64,000 nucleotides of DNA from Liolophura sinensis (GCF_032854445.1 NC_088301.1:32658402-32722401); one strand, 5' to 3'. Positions 12,810 through 26,000 are shown, numbered from the stretch's first letter. Numbers and translations: made by a program. The notes: generated by a model from the sequence alone, not told the origin.

Positions 12810-12932
12810 TTCCTCTGCCTCAGCTAGGACCACTGCTTTTCACTCCCAGCTGTTGATCATTTCTCGTAATTCCAGCAGTGGTACACTTTCAGATCGAGTC
12901 TCCATTTTTACATAACCTGAATCAGCAATTGT
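12810..12932 (-). promoter_or_regulatory. IPP 5' leader with two upstream ORFs
   Basis: A strong acceptor (CCTTTTTCAG) begins this exon, implying a further upstream non-coding exon. Read on the minus strand it contains a start-stop uORF, ATGTAA (12913-12908). A 21-codon uORF follows (12905-12840) whose ATG has A at -3 and G at +4. The second uORF is in the same frame as the IPP start and ends in TGA 30 nt before ATG 12809. The main start has the weaker context, so translational control is plausible but inferred. Confidence 0.6.
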
Positions 12933-13199
12933 CTGAAAAAGGAATCAAGATAAGTTTGTTTATAACATCTAACACTATCTATTTTACCGCCAGATGTGAC
13001 TAAATATATATACTCTTCTACTACATTTCTAAATTTCAAGGCCCTTCATGCAAGTTTCCATTCAATTTACTTGCTGCATTATTTCTTTACCATATGTGAA
13101 ATTTGTGTCAGTTAGCAAACCCTTGGCCTCAATCTATTATCTAAAATAAATGTCATTGTCTGACTATTTTCTAACAGTTACAAAGGTATTCAAGACATA

Positions 13200-13532
13200 T
13201 GACGATGAGTCATTAAGTGTGTGTACATGTGCTGCGTCTTATTGATGCAGGGCGAGTCCAAGCTCCCAAAATGCGGCCGCCACTGAAATATCATATTGAA
13301 GACACCAGACAGGACACCCCACCTAGTCACATTAAACTGACACCAGGTCAACAGTTTTCTTGCTCTAACCTCTCAATACTGAATGCCAATTGAGGCAGTA
13401 ACAAGTAGGGGCCTACCATGTTTACAGTCTATGGTATGACCTTACCCAGGTTTGATCCTGCCTCTCTTGACTTGAAGGCAGCCAGCTCTCCCAACTTCAA
13501 GGCAGCTGCCCTAGTCATCAGGCCGCTGAAAC
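13200..13532 (-). mobile_element. SINE family B copy
   Basis: Reverse copy of the second SINE family: the blocks ACACCAGGTCAACAGTTTTC, CTCTAACCTCTCAATACTGA and ACCCAGGTTTGATCCTGCC correspond to the body and tRNA-like box B of the copy at 50374. It lies between IPP and the Ldh_2 gene. Confidence 0.75.
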
Positions 13533-14321
13533 AGTTAGTTAATAAGTATACTGATGTCTGCACAGGTGGTAAATTATGAAGATAGAACCGTATTCATATT
13601 CAAGATTCAGCTGAGATAAATGACACGGAAATCAGTTAAGCAAGTGACATTGATTGTAAAGAGTGTAAAGGAATTGGGGGGTTTGAAATTCAGCCTTTTT
13701 AAAAAAAATATTTCTAGGGATAATGATAACTCAATGTCAGGATGAGTGTGAGAATTCTGAAACAGCGCACTAAGTCGATCCACATGCCGTGGACTACCTA
13801 CAGCAACCATCATCAGTGGTATGTGATAGCTACGTCTATTGAAAGGTTCAAATGAGTCCGAAACCGGACTCAATACCGGCATTACAATAATCAAATAGCC
13901 ACTAGCTACCAGTGACCAGCCCTTTATCCCAGCTGTCATAAATATGTTTTTTAAATCTACGTCAGGGCAACTGACACTTACCACCACTTCTTTTGCCAAA
14001 TGGACTGTACACGAACTTTTTTACCTCCACGGAGAAGACTTCGGACTTTCGTTGCTAATTCTTAAAGCCTTTCTCCTAAATGTCAACATATTCTGGGTCT
14101 CCAATACCAATTATTTTTGTTTTTTGCTGAATTCTAATATTTTCAGGCCTATTACATTGAATATTATACGTGTTTAAGAAGCATACCATCAGAAAACTGA
14201 CATTTCTGGACACACAGAAGATCGTCAAACTCCAAACGAGTTCGCAAGACTCGTACTTTTCCCGAAATTCAGAAAGGCGGTGGTGACAGATAAGAAGCCG
14301 AGAAGTCGACGGTTCAGTCAT
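13533..14321. other. Divergent upstream region of IPP and the Ldh_2 gene
   Basis: The 5' regions of two oppositely oriented genes meet here. I found no unambiguous TATA box or other core promoter element, and start sites cannot be placed from sequence alone. Confidence 0.4.
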
Positions 14322-17300
14322 ATGGCAAGTGTCATCTGTCGCCGTTCACAGCGCTTAATCCTGAACTTTGGAGACACAGTGGCCGCACATGTACGCAGCA
14401 TGGCGTCAGAAGTCGGAGGCGTTGTTCCCAAGCAGGAGTTGAGAGAGTTTGTCAAGAGGTGTATGATGACGGTTGGTAGTAAAAGGGACCACGCTGAAAG
14501 TTTGGCCGAGTTGCTGGTGGCTGCAGATTACAGGGGTCATTTTAGCCATGGCCTAAATAGACTAGGTACTAAAAGAGAATTGTAATAACACTTTAAAGAT
14601 TTTAAAGGGATGCAAGATCGTTGCTGGATTGACAGACATGGAACTGAGCACTTCTTACACAATGAAGCAGGCTAAAGCCGCAACTGCTCCGACAGCTACT
14701 GGACTAACGTACATGTTCCCAGAGTGGCATATATTACTAATATACGGAGACCGCTGCCATCTTTAGCACCGATGAGATGTGCACCCAGTTATTACATTGT
14801 TTCTGTATTTAACTACCAACACAAATACACAATAGTTGCAGAGTGACATAACCCTTTCATGAGAATATTTTTTAGCGAGAGTTACTGTGGAATACAGCCA
14901 CAAAGGTGTCGGAATGATGGTAAGGATTTTTGTGGGGAATTTTACTCTGAAATCGACCAGCACGAAGTGGTTGGAGAGTTATGGAGAATAACTGCTTCTA
15001 ATGTATCAGATGGACGGTAAGCTACATTTACTACATCTTTGCTTGGGCATTAAATCTTCGCTAGTGTTGTCTCCCTATAACGACCCTATTTTTGTCTGTG
15101 CTCACATCAATCACGTGACTTGCATGTACAACTATCAGAATGGGATGGCAGCCACACTGGGTGTAGTGTCTGAAAATGTATCTATTTTGTGAATTTGTGC
15201 GGTTGTCATGGATTGTTTTTGGTTTGGTGAGACTCAAAACAGGTGAGTTGATTATGATGATGACTCCGTTGACACTTAGTTGAACGCTAGTGAAGATTTT
15301 ATGTGCGTGTGAAGATGCGGTAAATGTGGCTTACTGTCGATTCCACACATTAGAAGAGTTATTCTCCATATCTCTCCTAATACTTCGCGCTCGTCGATAG
15401 TGAGAGTTACATTCCGCAACTAGTTGAAAGTATGATTAGGAAGCGAACATCCCCAGTGTTTTTGCATCACACGCAGCGCGGTTGTAGTGATGCTGAGCCT
15501 AAATAAGTAGCATTTGCGGCGATGGTATGTATGTTAGTTTAGGAACCGTTGGAGCACTTGTGGCTATGAATCAACTGCAGTTCCATGTCACTGTCTTTTT
15601 GCCATTCTACACTACCATTACCATCAGACTGTGAATTCCTAGTAGGAAACATCAATTATAGTGGTGACACAGGGCTAGGTCCTTTTCCAGCCCTCAGATT
15701 CAGAATTAAAAATACAGTCATATTTTGTGTTAGGACTGACATAATAAATTGTAAATGCAGAGAATTGTTTAATGTAGAATTTAACATAGTGAATTTGGAA
15801 ATACACAATTGCATTGTGCATGACTAACATAGTGAATTATGAATTTACAGAGTTTACATTGTGTAGGACTAAAATAGTGAATTACAAACACAGTCGCTTT
15901 GTCAAGGACTAACATAGTGAATTATAAAAACAAGCTGTTATATGTATAAATACAAAGTCACATTGTGTGGGACTAACATAGTGACTTAAAAATATACAGT
16001 CGCATTGTGTAGGACTAACATAGTGACTTAAAAATATACAGTCGCATTGTGTAGGACTAACATAGTAAATTACAAATACACTGATTCATGTTGTGTAGGG
16101 ACTAACATTTTCACTTAAAAGTACACAGTCGCATTGTGTAGGACTGACATCGTGGCTTATAAATACACAGTCGCATTGTGTAGGACTAACATGGAGACTT
16201 ATGGGTACACAGTCGCATTGTGTAGGACTTACATGGAGACTTATGGGTACACAGTCGCATTGTGTAGGACTAACAAGGTGACTTATAAATACACAGTCGC
16301 ATTGTGTAGGACTAACATGGTGACTTAGAAGTACACAGTTGCATTGTGTAAGACTAACATGGTGCTTTATAAAAACACAGTTGCATTGTGTAGGACTAGC
16401 ATGGTGACTTATAAATACACAGTCGCATTGTGTAGGACTAACATGGTGCCTTATAAATACACAGTTGCATTGTGTAGGACTAACAAGGTGACTTATAAAT
16501 ACATAGTCACATTGTGTAGGACTAACATAATGACTTATAAATACACAGTTGCATTGTGTAGGACTAACATGGTGACTTAGAAGTACACAGTTACATTGTG
16601 TAGGACTAACATGGTGCCGTATAAATACACAGTTGCATTGTGTAGGACTAACATGGTGCCTTATAAATACACAGTTGCATTGTGTAGGACTAACATAGAT
16701 CTTTGTGTTGTAGAGATGCATATGTTTCTTCCTGTATTGGAATGTACTTTTGGTTTAGTTAGCAGTTTTGAATTATAATGGTTGAACTGTTGCAAGTATT
16801 GGCTGTTTGCAGACATGTATATCAATGATGTGAAGACGGGTATAACAGTGAGTGACAAGGAGCCAAGCCTGGAGAAGCAGACAGCAGCCACAGCTTTGAT
16901 TGACGGAAACAATGTTTTGGGGCCAGTTGTAGGGAAGTTGGCCATGGACACAGCTATTCACAAGGCCCAGACTGCCGGGGTGGGCTGGGTCACATGTAAA
17001 GGTAACTCACACACAATGTCTGATATCATGAGATATTATTTATTTATTTTATTTATATGGTGTTTCATGCCTTGCTTAAGAAAATTTCGGGTACCAGTAT
17101 ATGACAACGACCAGCATTATTGTGGGAGAAAACAAAGGCAGATCCAGGGAGAATCCATGCCCAGCTGCATATTGCTGACAGGCCTTCCCACATATGACCA
17201 GAGAGGAAGCCAGCATGAGCTGGACTTGAACTCACTGCGACTGCCTTGGTCAGAGTCACCTGGGTCATTGTGCTACTTTGAACGTGCTATCCTCTAGGCC

Positions 17301-20300
17301 ACGGACACCCCAATGACCCAATGAACATATATGGGAACAAGATTCCTTTTGGTTGTTGACTCTGCTCTCTAACGAATGACAGCCAAAATGCCCTCAGTGT
17401 AATGAATGTGCTAGGTGGTGTGGTGGGAATAGAAGTGTGTCTGCAATCATGGCAATAATTTTGAAAGTATACATGTTGTTAATGTGTATTATTTAAGTTT
17501 TTGTTATATTTCTGTTGTCTTTAAAGCCAGTCTCTCAGTCATCTTAGTATCACACATGTATATACTTCAATTGCCATGTTTGTCTTTGGCTGTGATTTTT
17601 GGTTCAGTCGGTAGTGACCCAGAAGCCTCTCACCAATGCGGTCTCTGTGAGTTCAAGACCAGCTCATGCTGGCTTCCTCTCCGGCCCTGCATGGGAAGGT
17701 CTATCAGCAACCAGTGGATGGTCGTGGGTTTCCTCCGGGTTGTGCCTGGTTTCCACCCACCATAGTGAAATCAACACCAATCAAAAAAAAAAAAAAAAAA
17801 TCAATCAAACGAAATTTGTGCTTCAGCACAGAAGTGGTTCAACAATGCATGTTTTATGTGCTTAAAAAATAACTGATGATATTGAACTGCTCCATGTAAG
17901 TTAATATTTAGGCAAAATTTAATTTACTTAAGTCATGCACTAAATACCTTGAAGATATATTGCTGGCCTTTTTGGTCGATTTTTTAAGTATTGGCTTATA
18001 TCCACACTAAATGTCAGTCTTTCTTTGATGAAAATGGCAAAGTGTTACATACTGTGTGGAATTATAGGTATAGGAGAGAGGTCTACAGTTGCCAGAAATT
18101 TGTAGTTGGATCAAATTTTAGGAAATTAAAGTTCTTTTTGATGGTGAACATTGAACTATCTTAAAATTGATGCTTTTCAGGCTCAAACCACTTTGGGATA
18201 GCAGGATGGTACAGCATGAGAGCCGCTGAAAAGGGACTTCTGGTATACACATTATCATCATTCCAACTTTTTATCCCCTGACATTAATACTGCTTAATCA
18301 GCTTAGTTTGTGTAAATACCAAAAGGCCACCGTCTTTAAAGTTTGTGGAGGTGGGGGATTTTTGAGAGTGCGCAAATAATTAGAGTGTCCAGTAAATTAG
18401 AAGAATTATGGTACCTGTACTTTGTCTTTCAATTTTTTAGTAACATTTCTCATAAATTTCTCACAAGTGCAAAGCCATAGAAAAGAAATTCTGAAAGGTG
18501 AATGAGTGTTCTATTTTGCATTCAGTGTCCCATTTTCAGTTGGTGTAAGTTTCCTATTAACATATTCTGCCCCTGATACATCTCTGTCTGAAGGTCAGTT
18601 TGTTCTTTTGTTTTAAGGGCATGGCCTTCACTAATACTTCCCCGCTGGTTTTTCCAACAAGGGCTAAACAGGTAGGATCATTTTCAAGTACTTTCAGAAT
18701 GTGCTGGAAGGAAATGACAATGGTACAACTCTTTATCAACAATTTTGAATTAATACATAAACATAAAAAATAAGTGAAACAAACATCATGAAATTCCAGT
18801 TGGTTTAAAATTATACGAAGCAGTCATTGTGTAATTGTCATTTTGCTGGTCGTGCCATGGGAAAAGAAAACAGATTCAGCCAACTTTCTGTACTTATAAC
18901 ACAGGGTTTGTACGGGTCCATGGAAATGGGAAATAGGTGACTGGACCTGTGGTAGTGAAGATTAGAAATTGAGATGCGATGATTGGCCTGAAAAAGACAA
19001 AGTGCATCTAACTGTTCAACATATGTGTGGTTTGTGATTTCCAAAGATGAATGGTCCATAGTGGCCAGTCTGATGGATGTTACATTTTTACTGGTCCAGT
19101 GAATTCCATTCATCATTCATTAAGGTATAATTACTGGGATGAAGCCTTCCTTTCTGAACAATAAGTGGTTGAGAGCTCTTATAGGTTTGCCTGTGTGTCT
19201 TTGCATATGGTGATTAGCCATAGCTTACATCCTTGTTCAGTTCTTAAGCTGTTTCCTGGGTGATATTGTGTCCTGGGTTTTGTCTGGTGTCCATGGCATG
19301 GCATTTCAGTGAGGTGACACTATTAGTGTTATCATAGAGACACTGTTGTAAAAAGATGAAAATAATGTTGAAAGCAACATTAAACACCATCTAACCCAGC
19401 AAACAAGCCTGCTGTAGATAATTGGATTCCTTGGTCATTTTCAGCCTATTCTTGGTACCAATCCGATTTCCTTGGCGGCACCAGCCAATGACGGGGACAG
19501 CTTTGTCTTGGATATGGCCACATCCACGGCAGCTTTGGGAAAGGTAGACGTTTAGCTTGTAGCAGCCAGTGCCTCATCGTCTCAGGAAGATAAAACTTGT
19601 ATCCACTTTTATAGTTTTCCATTTTTTCTAATTTAATATAATAGAAATATGATATATGATAGGATATATATGATATAGTTTTAAATGTGTTAAATCTTGC
19701 CAATCTGAAAAAGTCATCATTTGTTTGGGAATGACACAATTTTACTGTGCTCCTGGGTCATTCAGCTGGTAGTTGACACCTTCAGAATAACTTTATTGAA
19801 TTTGAGAACTTTATTGATTGAGAAAGACCACTAAAACATCACCACTATCTAGCAAATTAAGGAATTATTTAAAACAAGTAGAGCCCCCACTGCAAAATTT
19901 TTTTCCCATTGCTTATACCTTGTCATTTTGTTTCCATCTGTGTTTACTGTGGACTGTTCTGGAACAAAACTTCGGTTTGAATTTAGTTTACGTAAAAAAA
20001 CCCTACTACAGGAGCTAAATTATAGATATTTTATTGTTTTCTGTTATAAATACTTTTTAAGTGTTTATAAGCCGCAGAGAAGAAACAACTATTTCCCATG
20101 CTTTTTGATCAACAGATTGAATTACATGACCGGAAGAATATTCCAATTCCAAATGGCTGGGGGGCAAATTCTGAAGGCAAGGTTAGTGATCATGAATGTC
20201 TACAAAAATAAGAGATTGTTGTTCTTGACGACAATTAACTCTGGAATATTATCCCATTAATGCATGGGAAACCTACAACTACCCACAGGTTGCTGACAGA

Positions 20301-23293
20301 CCTTCCATGTAGGACCAGAGAGGAGGCTAGCGTGAACTCACAGGGATGGCATTGCTGAAAGGTTTCTCAATTTCTAAATGTTTAGTAGGGCCTACAGTGT
20401 AAATCTCCAAAATATGATTAAGAATGCTGCTGAAAGCTATCATGGTCTTTTGTATTTGATTGATCATTTCCTTTTGAATAATTAAGCTAATTTCAATTCA
20501 GGAAACCAATGAGCCTGCCGAGGTTCTGAATGGGGGTGGTCAGCTACCGCTGGGAGGCTCGGAGTTAACAGGTGGGTGACCTCTGTACAGGTGATCACGT
20601 GCAGTATGGTGTATGTGTGTAAGACAGCAGCCTTTAAGGACAGGGACCCTTAGGTAGAGCCTTTAGCCCTTATTTCAGTTCTGGACAGGACCCCGTAAGT
20701 ACGATATGCATTTCAAGTTGTAGAAATGTGAAATATTTGTAAATCATTTGTATTCAAATAAAATCCTACAAAAAATCATTGACATGTTATTTAATATCGT
20801 TTTTAGCAATATTGTAGACAAAACTGAGATGTGCTTTGTGAAACAGCCTTCAGATTTTGTCCATTGACCGTTCAGATGGTTGTCAATATCGGCCAGTTCG
20901 TGTGACCACCAAACCAAAACCAAAAATAATATATGAATCTCTGTCAGCTGAATATAATAAAAAATGTAGGGTGACTATTGTCCAGAACTGCTGATGTTGT
21001 CAACTTTGACCTATCAGCCACAAGGATACATGTAGAGTATATATGGATGAAAAATTCCACTTGATTGGTCAGGCCAGGCTGACATCACTGGTGTATCCCC
21101 ACTGATATGTAACCCTATCGAACAGGAGGCTACAAAGGGTATGGACTGGCCATGATGGTGGAAATCTTCTGTGGCATCTTAGGGGGCGCTGCTTACGGCC
21201 CAAATGTGAGGAAATGGCGCACATCTGATGAAATAGCTAATCTGGTAGGTCAGTCCCATTGTATAATCTATTCTCTATTTGCATTTAAAAGATGTCAGGA
21301 AGACTTTTTGAGTGTGACACATTTTAGGTTTGAAAAATTGGCTGAGGTGACTTCCAGGTTTAAACTAGTGACCTCAGAATGTTGAGTGGCTGTGTCTAGA
21401 ATTGTCATACTGTCTTAATTACCACCTGATGACTTGGATAGTTCTGGTCAGAGTGCCTTGCATTTAAAAACATTAGGAGGTAGGTCACATTTTCAGAACT
21501 CTTTGAAATCAGTGTGCAGACCCTATAACTCTTAATTCAAGATAAGTTCTTCAGTCTAAATTGTTACTTACACCTGGTTAATTCCTTCAGAGCCATATTT
21601 CTGTCAAACATCGCTTTGTCATAACTGACTTACCCTCTGAACATTTTCAAATTCAAGGAACTCTGATTAGATGAAGCCCAGCTGAAGGAATAGCCTTTTA
21701 AAATTATTAGCATGGAAGAACACTGTTTAAGGACAATCATGTAAGTACTTTATTGTAAAAATACACTTTCTGAAACATGTAAAGGATTTAAAATCATAGT
21801 TTTGATGCAAGGACTTAAGTTTTTCTTATAGGAATGAAATTAATCAAACTTCATGAAAGGTTTTTAGAGGAGCCTATAAGGTGAATTAATCAGAATCAAG
21901 CAAAATGTGTCACTTAAAAAATGCTAAACCTTAGGTGAAATACAATAAATGTATCTGGAACTGTTGGAGAAGTTTTCTGTCAGTTGTTTGCTATTGTAGG
22001 GCCATTGTTTTGTTGCTATTGACCCAGAAGCGTTTGCACCAGGGTTTAGGGACAGAATGAGTGACTTGATGAGCATATGTCGAGGCCTGGAGCCAGTGAG
22101 TATACATCACCATGCAGTAATTCAGTCAGCCTGACTACTGTACATGCTACTCTTCAGAAAGACACTTCTAATGACTCCTGAAATACAACAAGGCAGTAGT
22201 ATAATTATTTACTTTTAGGGCAAGCAAATTTTTATAGAAAATACAAAATGTACTCTTTAAAATTTTTCTATCTTTCTCCTCAGTTTGATGTGACTACTAC
22301 AATGTATATATATGCTGCCAGTACTTAGATGGCTTATGGGTACATTCCAGATGATGGTTCAGTTAACACTCACAACTCCTGTATATTGTGTAACAGGTGG
22401 TGCATGGTTTTAAAACCTTGAATTCATGAAGTCTCACTTCAGACCAATTCTAGACAAGGTATCCCCCTCTACCAATGTTATGACTGACCTCAGTGCTTTG
22501 GTAGCAACAGTCGGTTGACAGAGCACATATTGACCGTTACTTGTGGGCAGTTGGTCAGCTTAGCGTTGTCTTTCACCAGTATTGTGTGCATATCATTCTG
22601 TGACATGTGGGAAAGCTTGTCAGTAACTTGCCAAAGGTCAGTGGTTTTCACCAAGCACTTCGTTTTTCCTTCCCCTATTAAACTTACTGCCATCTTATAA
22701 CCAAAAAATACTTGGGTATGGCTCTAAGCAACATACTCAAATTCACATAAGAAACAAATCAAAATGATAGCAGTAGATAAATATAGCCGAACGGTTTTAC
22801 AGATTTCTGGAGAGACAGAAGTTTTGGTAGCAGGTGACCCAGAAAGACAACACATGGCTAAGTGTGATGCTGCTGGGGGAATCCCCTACCATCCAAACCA
22901 GATCAAGTTTGCTGTAAGCCATGTATCTTTTTTCACTATGTTTACAATGTTATCACCTATCATGTTTACAGTACGAGTACTTAAAATTTGCTGGGGATAG
23001 ATTATTAGTGTTTTTTAAGATAATGGGTATTTTGAAACAGATTGCGTAATCCAGATTTAGGTAGATTCTGACCTAGTTAATCTTTAGTTAATAGGAACAA
23101 AAAAATTTACTGGTATTAATATAATCCAGAAATGACAGCTGTGTATATTTACTTTTTCTGCTGAAAAAAGTAACAGGAATTGGCTAATATGTTAATGACC
23201 CAAACTACACACATTTTCGATATTGTTTATTGTGTTTTTCAGAATGATATTGCAGAGAAGCTGAGCATTGCACCAATGAAGTTGAAGTCATGA
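14322..23293 (+). CDS. Malate/L-lactate dehydrogenase-like oxidoreductase (Ldh_2 family)
   Basis: Eleven exons: 14322-14565, 16813-17001, 18181-18242, 18618-18671, 19445-19543, 20116-20181, 20502-20571, 21126-21244, 22000-22095, 22803-22913, 23243-23293. Phases are consistent and give 386 aa, near the family's usual 330-370 plus a leader. Family landmarks are in order: RGHFSHGLNRL (71-81), KGSNHFGIAGWY (with H148, the likely catalytic His), GTNPISLAAP (187-196), LDMATSTAALGK, GGYKGYGLAMMVEIFCG (262 onward) and GDPE..GIPYHPNQI near the end. These NAD(P)-dependent enzymes reduce 2-oxoacids to 2-hydroxyacids; the substrate here cannot be read from sequence. The first 17 residues are basic (CRRSQR) with no acidic residue, so mitochondrial import is plausible. 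A frame open upstream has no ATG. Intron 1 holds a 42-bp minisatellite. Confidence 0.93.
14566..15779. other. First part of Ldh_2 gene intron 1, no feature recognised
   Basis: No exon, RNA gene or dispersed element recognised before the minisatellite begins. Confidence 0.4.
15780..16695. repeat. 42-bp minisatellite, about 22 copies
   Basis: The unit contains ACACAGTCGCATTGTGTAGG then ACTAACATGGTGACTTATAAAT, more diverged at the left end. Because 42 is a multiple of three, reading frames run through it on both strands (14-residue peptide repeats), which I treat as artefacts. It ends about 115 bp before exon 2 of the Ldh_2 gene. Confidence 0.95.
17036..17311 (-). mobile_element. SINE family A, near full-length
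   Basis: Reverse copy: the (TTTA)n end, the GACCAGCATTATTGTGGGAG body, GAGAGGAAGCCAGCATGAGC, the box-B complement TGGACTTGAACTCAC, and the head complement TAGGCCACGGACACCCC. It lies in intron 2 of the Ldh_2 gene. Confidence 0.85.
17600..17800 (+). mobile_element. SINE family A copy with poly(A) tail
   Basis: Contains ACCCAGAAGCCTCTCACCAA, box B GAGTTCAAGACC, GGAAGGTCTATCAGCAACC and GTGGGTTTCCTCCGGG, and lacks part of the conserved tail region before CACCAATCAAAAAAAA. It is in the same intron as the copy at 17036. Confidence 0.85.
20261..20368 (-). mobile_element. SINE family A fragment
   Basis: Matches the central reverse segment (CACAGGTTGCTGACAGACCT, GACCAGAGAGGAGGCTAGCG) and is truncated at both ends. 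It lies in intron 6 of the Ldh_2 gene. Confidence 0.6.
22490..22752 (+). mobile_element. SINE family C copy
   Basis: Contains the family C core (GTGGGAAAGCTTGTCAGTAA, CTTGCCAAAGGTCAGTGGTT, TTCACCAAGCAC) and the end ACTGCCATCTTATAACC..ATACTTGGGTATGGC, related to the family A tail. It lies in the intron before exon 10 of the Ldh_2 gene. Confidence 0.6.
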
Positions 23294-24914
23294 TTTCAAA
23301 GTCGGGTTGTTTGTACATGAGCCAGCATGCATGTTTACTCTGAGTGACTGCCTCTGATATTTGTGAACATTCAAGAAAACAGAATCGGCTTCATGTTGGA
23401 TTTGTTAATTCATGTCTTCTTCTATGCAGGACACACTTTACTATTTACTGTCTGTGTTTGCTACAGTGCTCTGGAAACATACACCCAGATGTGATTTTAC
23501 CAGCATGTACAGGTTTGACTGCTATATTTTTATGTAAACATGTGCATGTAATATCTCAAATCAGACATAAATCGTGAAACATTTTAATAACTATAGCCAA
23601 AGTACATGGATAAAAACATAAAACTATAGATTTTTATGACAGAGACACACTGTGTTTCTTGGAATCAGTTTTTTGTGACACCAGTATCTCCTGCAGTCTC
23701 AACAGCCATTATCCTTTCAACAAAATGCTTCAAAGTGTGAACTTAAAAATACTATCAATCAATCCAAAATGTGATTTTCTGATTGTTACAGTGTAAGAGT
23801 TATTGGGCAGGTGTGTGTGTGGTTGTGAGAGGTGGGTGCGGTTGGGGGATGGATGGGGGGTGGAATTATATAAAAGTTACTGCTATCCAGAGATATATTG
23901 TATTTTATACCAAAGGATGGAGAGCTACAGAGTGAAGGTTGTAGACAGTGAAACAATAAGTATAGCTGTTCTGCCACGGGTCCTTGGCAAAATATTTCGA
24001 GATACAGTTGTTCACCACAGCTTCCATATACTGCTAATCTTTCTGCTCCACGTGGGGTACCGACTCTCCAAATGAAACCTGCTGTATTGCCTCATTTGTT
24101 ATTGGACTGGAAAGCCCACTGTCTGCAACTTGGACTTCGCAGATCTCCATTCATCCGTCTGTCAGCGTAAAGTAGGAGATCTAGCATTACCTGGTAGCAT
24201 TTGATGTCTGCGTGGAACAGTTAAAAACTTTCATACAGAAAGAACAATTGGAGATCTGAAACAATGGTGGACTTGTAAAGTGAATTGTGAATGGCATGTT
24301 GGGTTTGGTACATGAGCTTGTCTACATCGGAGAGCAGAAATATGTTTGGTTGTAATAACCAACTTAACCTCTTATACATTTTCAAATGGCAGTGACTCTG
24401 ATTAGAAGAATCCCAGCCCCCAGACTGGAAGTTAATTACTGTGCCAGTTCTAAGCAGAGCTCTTGGGCTACCCAGAATCTTGCATCTAAATCAACCATTC
24501 ACCAACCAATCTATCAACATGTCTGCCTCAAGAATGGACTCTGTACTGTACTATTATCAGAAATGGCTACCATATCACATTTAGTGGCAGTAGTTTTGTT
24601 ATTTTGATATCGTCCATTTAGCGGAGACGTTAGCAGATGATAATGTAGCAAGAAGTCGTTAACCCTGGTAAATATTAGTAATGTTACGGTCTAACAGTGC
24701 AATAGACCACTATTGCCTGTCTTCATACATGACAGATTGTTAGTGAAGTAAAACCATAAAGCTAGAATGTTATATTAGTAAAACTGTTTGGATTTGCTGT
24801 TTGCATTTTTAGTCACCCAAATCTAATGAAGACAGCAACCCAGAACATTAATAATGTTGACTTTAGATAAAATACAGCTTTACTGTGTCGCGGCACAAAC
24901 AAAAAAACTGACTG
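23294..24914. other. Region 3' of the Ldh_2 gene, probable 3' UTR and intergenic DNA
   Basis: No exon recognised. It includes a GT-rich, G-rich low-complexity stretch near 23810-23870. A polyadenylation site could not be placed with confidence. Confidence 0.4.
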
Positions 24915-25100
24915 ATATTGTAGAGATCCCGCAGTACTTCAGGGTTCAAGTCCAACTTTTGCTAGCTTCCTCTCCAGTTGTACGGGAGAAGATCTTTCTG
25001 TAACCTGTGGATGGTTGCGAGTTTCCTCTTACCACAATGCTGGCCATCTTATAAGTTAAATATACTTGAGTCCAATCAACTCCAATGAAATAAATAAAAA
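24915..25100 (+). mobile_element. SINE family A, diverged copy
   Basis: Recognisable blocks are box B GGGTTCAAGTCC, GCTAGCTTCCTCTCC, CTGTGGATGGTTGCGAGTTT, CACAATGCTGGCCATCTTAT and an AAATAAATAAA tail. Confidence 0.7.
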
Positions 25101-25579
25101 TGTAAATGAAAAACCAGTGAGAAGGTGTCTTGATAAACAAGACATTTACATTAAAGCACCCAGGTACATGCAGTAGCTTGTACATTATTTTTACTATTCA
25201 GAATGCCAGAAGTCGTTTAATAATGAGGTATCATTATTGATATGTTTAATAGATCAGTTATTATTTTTTATATTGTTAATGTGTTTTAAACTGTTCTTAC
25301 CTTTATAGGTATAAATGGCAGTGAATAAGAAATATGCAATAAAAATTCAAGGCAGCAAATAATCATGTTGCTTCAATGCAGACTACATGTGTATTGAGTT
25401 TAACTGTTTCAGTAGTGTAATATGTTGAGGCAAGGAGGTCACATGCCCTTTTATTATTGGGATCGTCACTTTTCATCCATGCCCAGCAGGTTCACCTTTA
25501 CGTCAAGAGCTTTGTCAGCTGACTGGCAAGGTGTGATGGTTTTCTTCAGGCTAGTTTAATGTCTACTACCCTGAACTTT

Positions 25580-25710
25580 CGTACATGGGAAGGTCTGTTA
25601 GCAACCTGCAGATGGCTGTAGGTTTTCCCCGGGTTCTGCCCGGTTTCCTCCCACCATAATGCTGGCTGCCACAGAGTGTAAGCTCAAATATTCATAAAAC
25701 ACCAATCAAA
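25580..25710 (+). mobile_element. SINE family A, head-truncated copy
   Basis: TACATGGGAAGGTCTGTTAG, CCGGTTTCCTCCCACCATAA and the AACACCAATCAAAT tail identify it. The 33-bp minisatellite begins at its tail. Confidence 0.8.
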
Positions 25711-26000
25711 TATTGCCATATTTGAGGAAGACAAGTAGTCCGTGTTGCCATATTTGAAGAAGACAAGTAGTCCATGTTGCCATATTTGAGGAAGACAAGT
25801 AGTCTGTGTTGACATATTTGAAGAAGACAAGTGGTCTGTGTTGCCATATTTGAGGAAGACAAGTGGTCTGTGTTACCATATTTGAGGAAGACAAGTAGTC
25901 CGTTTGAGGAAGACAAGTAGTCCGTGTTGACATATTTGAGGAAGACAAGTAGTCCGTGTTGACATATTTGAGGAAGACGAGTAGTCCGTGTTGCCAATAG
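25711..26000. repeat. 33-bp minisatellite, about 9 copies
   Basis: The unit is GTTGCCATATTTGAGGAAGA then CAAGTAGTCCGT. One copy is internally deleted near 25900. The unit length divisible by three gives spurious reading frames on the minus strand. Confidence 0.93.

Noticed and set aside
13607-14321. Minus-strand frames between IPP and the Ldh_2 gene as an IPP N-terminal exon
   Set aside because: The IPP BTB domain is complete from ATG 12809, and in-frame stops separate it from any upstream coding extension.
16086-16721. A 211-codon reading frame on the minus strand with a 14-residue peptide repeat
   Set aside because: It is produced by the 42-bp minisatellite, whose period is a multiple of three. 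The plus strand is equally open, and the array lies inside an intron.
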